NCBI GenBank assembly: GCA_022749755.1
Contig: CM040452.1
Span: forward strand, 9,380,350 to 9,444,349
Reading direction: 5' to 3'
Length of the DNA stretch: 64,000 nucleotides
From: Azadirachta indica
Lineage: Eukaryota > Streptophyta > Magnoliopsida > Sapindales > Meliaceae
The notes below the pieces were generated by a model. That model saw nothing but the letters and a program-made list of their open reading frames with translations, made no database searches and had not been told where the DNA came from. Every line of letters starts with the position of its first letter. Position 1 is the first letter of the stretch. A program made the position numbers and the translations under genes. Of this stretch, positions 62,881 through 64,000 are shown piece by piece.

Positions 62881-64000
62881 TTTAAATTTTTGTTTTTCAA
62901 TTTAAACTTGTTGTTTTATCTATAATTGTTGATCAATTTACAATAAACTGACGTGATTTTGTTTAATATTTACCAGCAATATGTCAAGAATATACATGCA
63001 GAGCAAGCAATGGGAACTGATGTGGGTATAATCAGTGAATTTTTTTAAGTGATTATTTCTTAAACCTGAACTATACACATGTATATTTTTAAGGAATTGT
63101 TAATAGCTTGTAATTGATGTAGGCATTTCAAGGAATATACAATAAACTGCATTTTGTGGATAAGGTAATATATTTTGACAGAAAATATCACTTGCATTGA
63201 TTATTTTTTTTTTCTACTTGCTTCTTCATTGAGGTTTTTTCCAACATGCAAGGGAAATGATCAATTTAAACTAATTAGTAACAGCACCAACTGAACCACC
63301 TGTATACTTTTGCAAATGTTAATATCATATTAAATAACGTAGTAACCCCAAGTTCCATAATACCAATAAATGCCTAAATAGTACACTTGATTGCAGTATT
63401 GGTAATCTTGGCTATGACTTGCAAATGTGATGGTTTTTGTGGCATTGTGTAAACTGATGATTTTTTATATGATAATATTTTGTTATCCTTTTTGTTAGTT
63501 AATAGGTGCTTAACTAGTCAAAATTGAAGGTATTATTAATCATGCAGGTGCTTTTTGTATGTAACAAATAGCTAATTTTTTGTACAACTAATGGACAGTG
63601 TGAAAAAGTAAGGTTCTATTGTTGATGAAAAAATTTTTTGTATACATGAAATAGCCTTATTTTTTGTAAAGTTTACGAGCAGATTTGTAATCTTAAACCT
63701 GATATAATAATATAGTTCATGCCCTTTTTCTATTGATATTTGATTGACTTTTACATGCACTATTGATTTAGTACATTGCATTTAAGTTCCTTACAACTAA
63801 TTTGAAACCCTTAACAACATAACTATGGATATAATCAATAGCATGATAATGATGTGGAGGAGATTGTGTGTTGCCTGGTGCATGGATTTCATTTTTCTTG
63901 TGAATCAATCCATCTAAATCTGTGGTTGCTTATGTTGGGTAGATTCTTCGTTTATGTTTTCATTTTGACGAAATCTCCCTATAATAAGATTATACTCTTC
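62881..64000. other. gene-free right edge of window
   Basis: AT-rich sequence after the MULE remnant with no supported feature. It may hold the element's 3' end, which could lie beyond the window. Confidence 0.35.

Noticed and set aside
1..64000. CRISPR arrays, bacterial operons, rRNA genes or organellar inserts
   Set aside because: No such structure was seen on either strand; tandem repeats here lack spacer-repeat alternation and the genes are intron-bearing plant genes.

Overview
The window looks like nuclear DNA of a eudicot plant. It is AT-rich, its genes have GT-AG introns, and the recognisable proteins are plant families: N-carbamoylputrescine amidase, a CRIB-type Rop GTPase-activating protein, a FANTASTIC FOUR protein and a plant mitochondrial IF1-like protein. 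Between the genes lie CACTA, Copia, MULE, hAT-like and foldback transposon remains. I cannot name the species. Nothing suggests bacterial, organellar or viral sequence.

Layout. 1-10920 is the 5' (right-hand) part of a large decayed CACTA (En/Spm) transposon read on the minus strand. TNP2, DUF4218 and DUF4216 remains are followed by a TNPA-like gene; a younger 1.2 kb foldback element and an hAT-like end lie inside it, and its left end is outside the window. 11280-15725 holds two adjacent broken housekeeping genes on the plus strand: a SEN2 (tRNA-splicing endonuclease) copy with two one-base frameshifts, and a 5' piece of GTF2H2 (TFIIH p44). 17890-21976 is an IF1-like mitochondrial gene with three coding exons and one untranslated leader exon; its last exon has a frameshift at a run of four G. 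24060-28684 is an intact nine-exon CPA gene (301 aa). 30887-31885 (minus) is a single-exon FAF gene, and 34368-39894 (minus) is an intact five-exon RopGAP gene (487 aa).

39895-64000 is gene-poor. It holds two small MITE-like elements, a promoter-like block with three G-boxes and a TATA box that leads into a 21-bp minisatellite with higher-order structure, a nest of three non-autonomous elements (48179-51132), one small unrecognised ORF, an LTR/primer-binding-site fragment, a decayed minus-strand Copia element, a second copy of the 1.8 kb hAT-like family, and a decayed MULE transposase.

The intact genes do not form a pathway. CPA makes putrescine from N-carbamoylputrescine, RopGAP switches off ROP GTPases, FAF proteins act on meristem size, and the IF1-like protein is mitochondrial. 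I found no convincing new multi-gene system. The points most worth checking are the G-box/minisatellite unit at 46.6-47.5 kb, the G-run frameshift in the IF1-like gene, the adjacent SEN2 and GTF2H2 pseudogenes, and the nested 9-bp repeat ladder inside a CPA intron.
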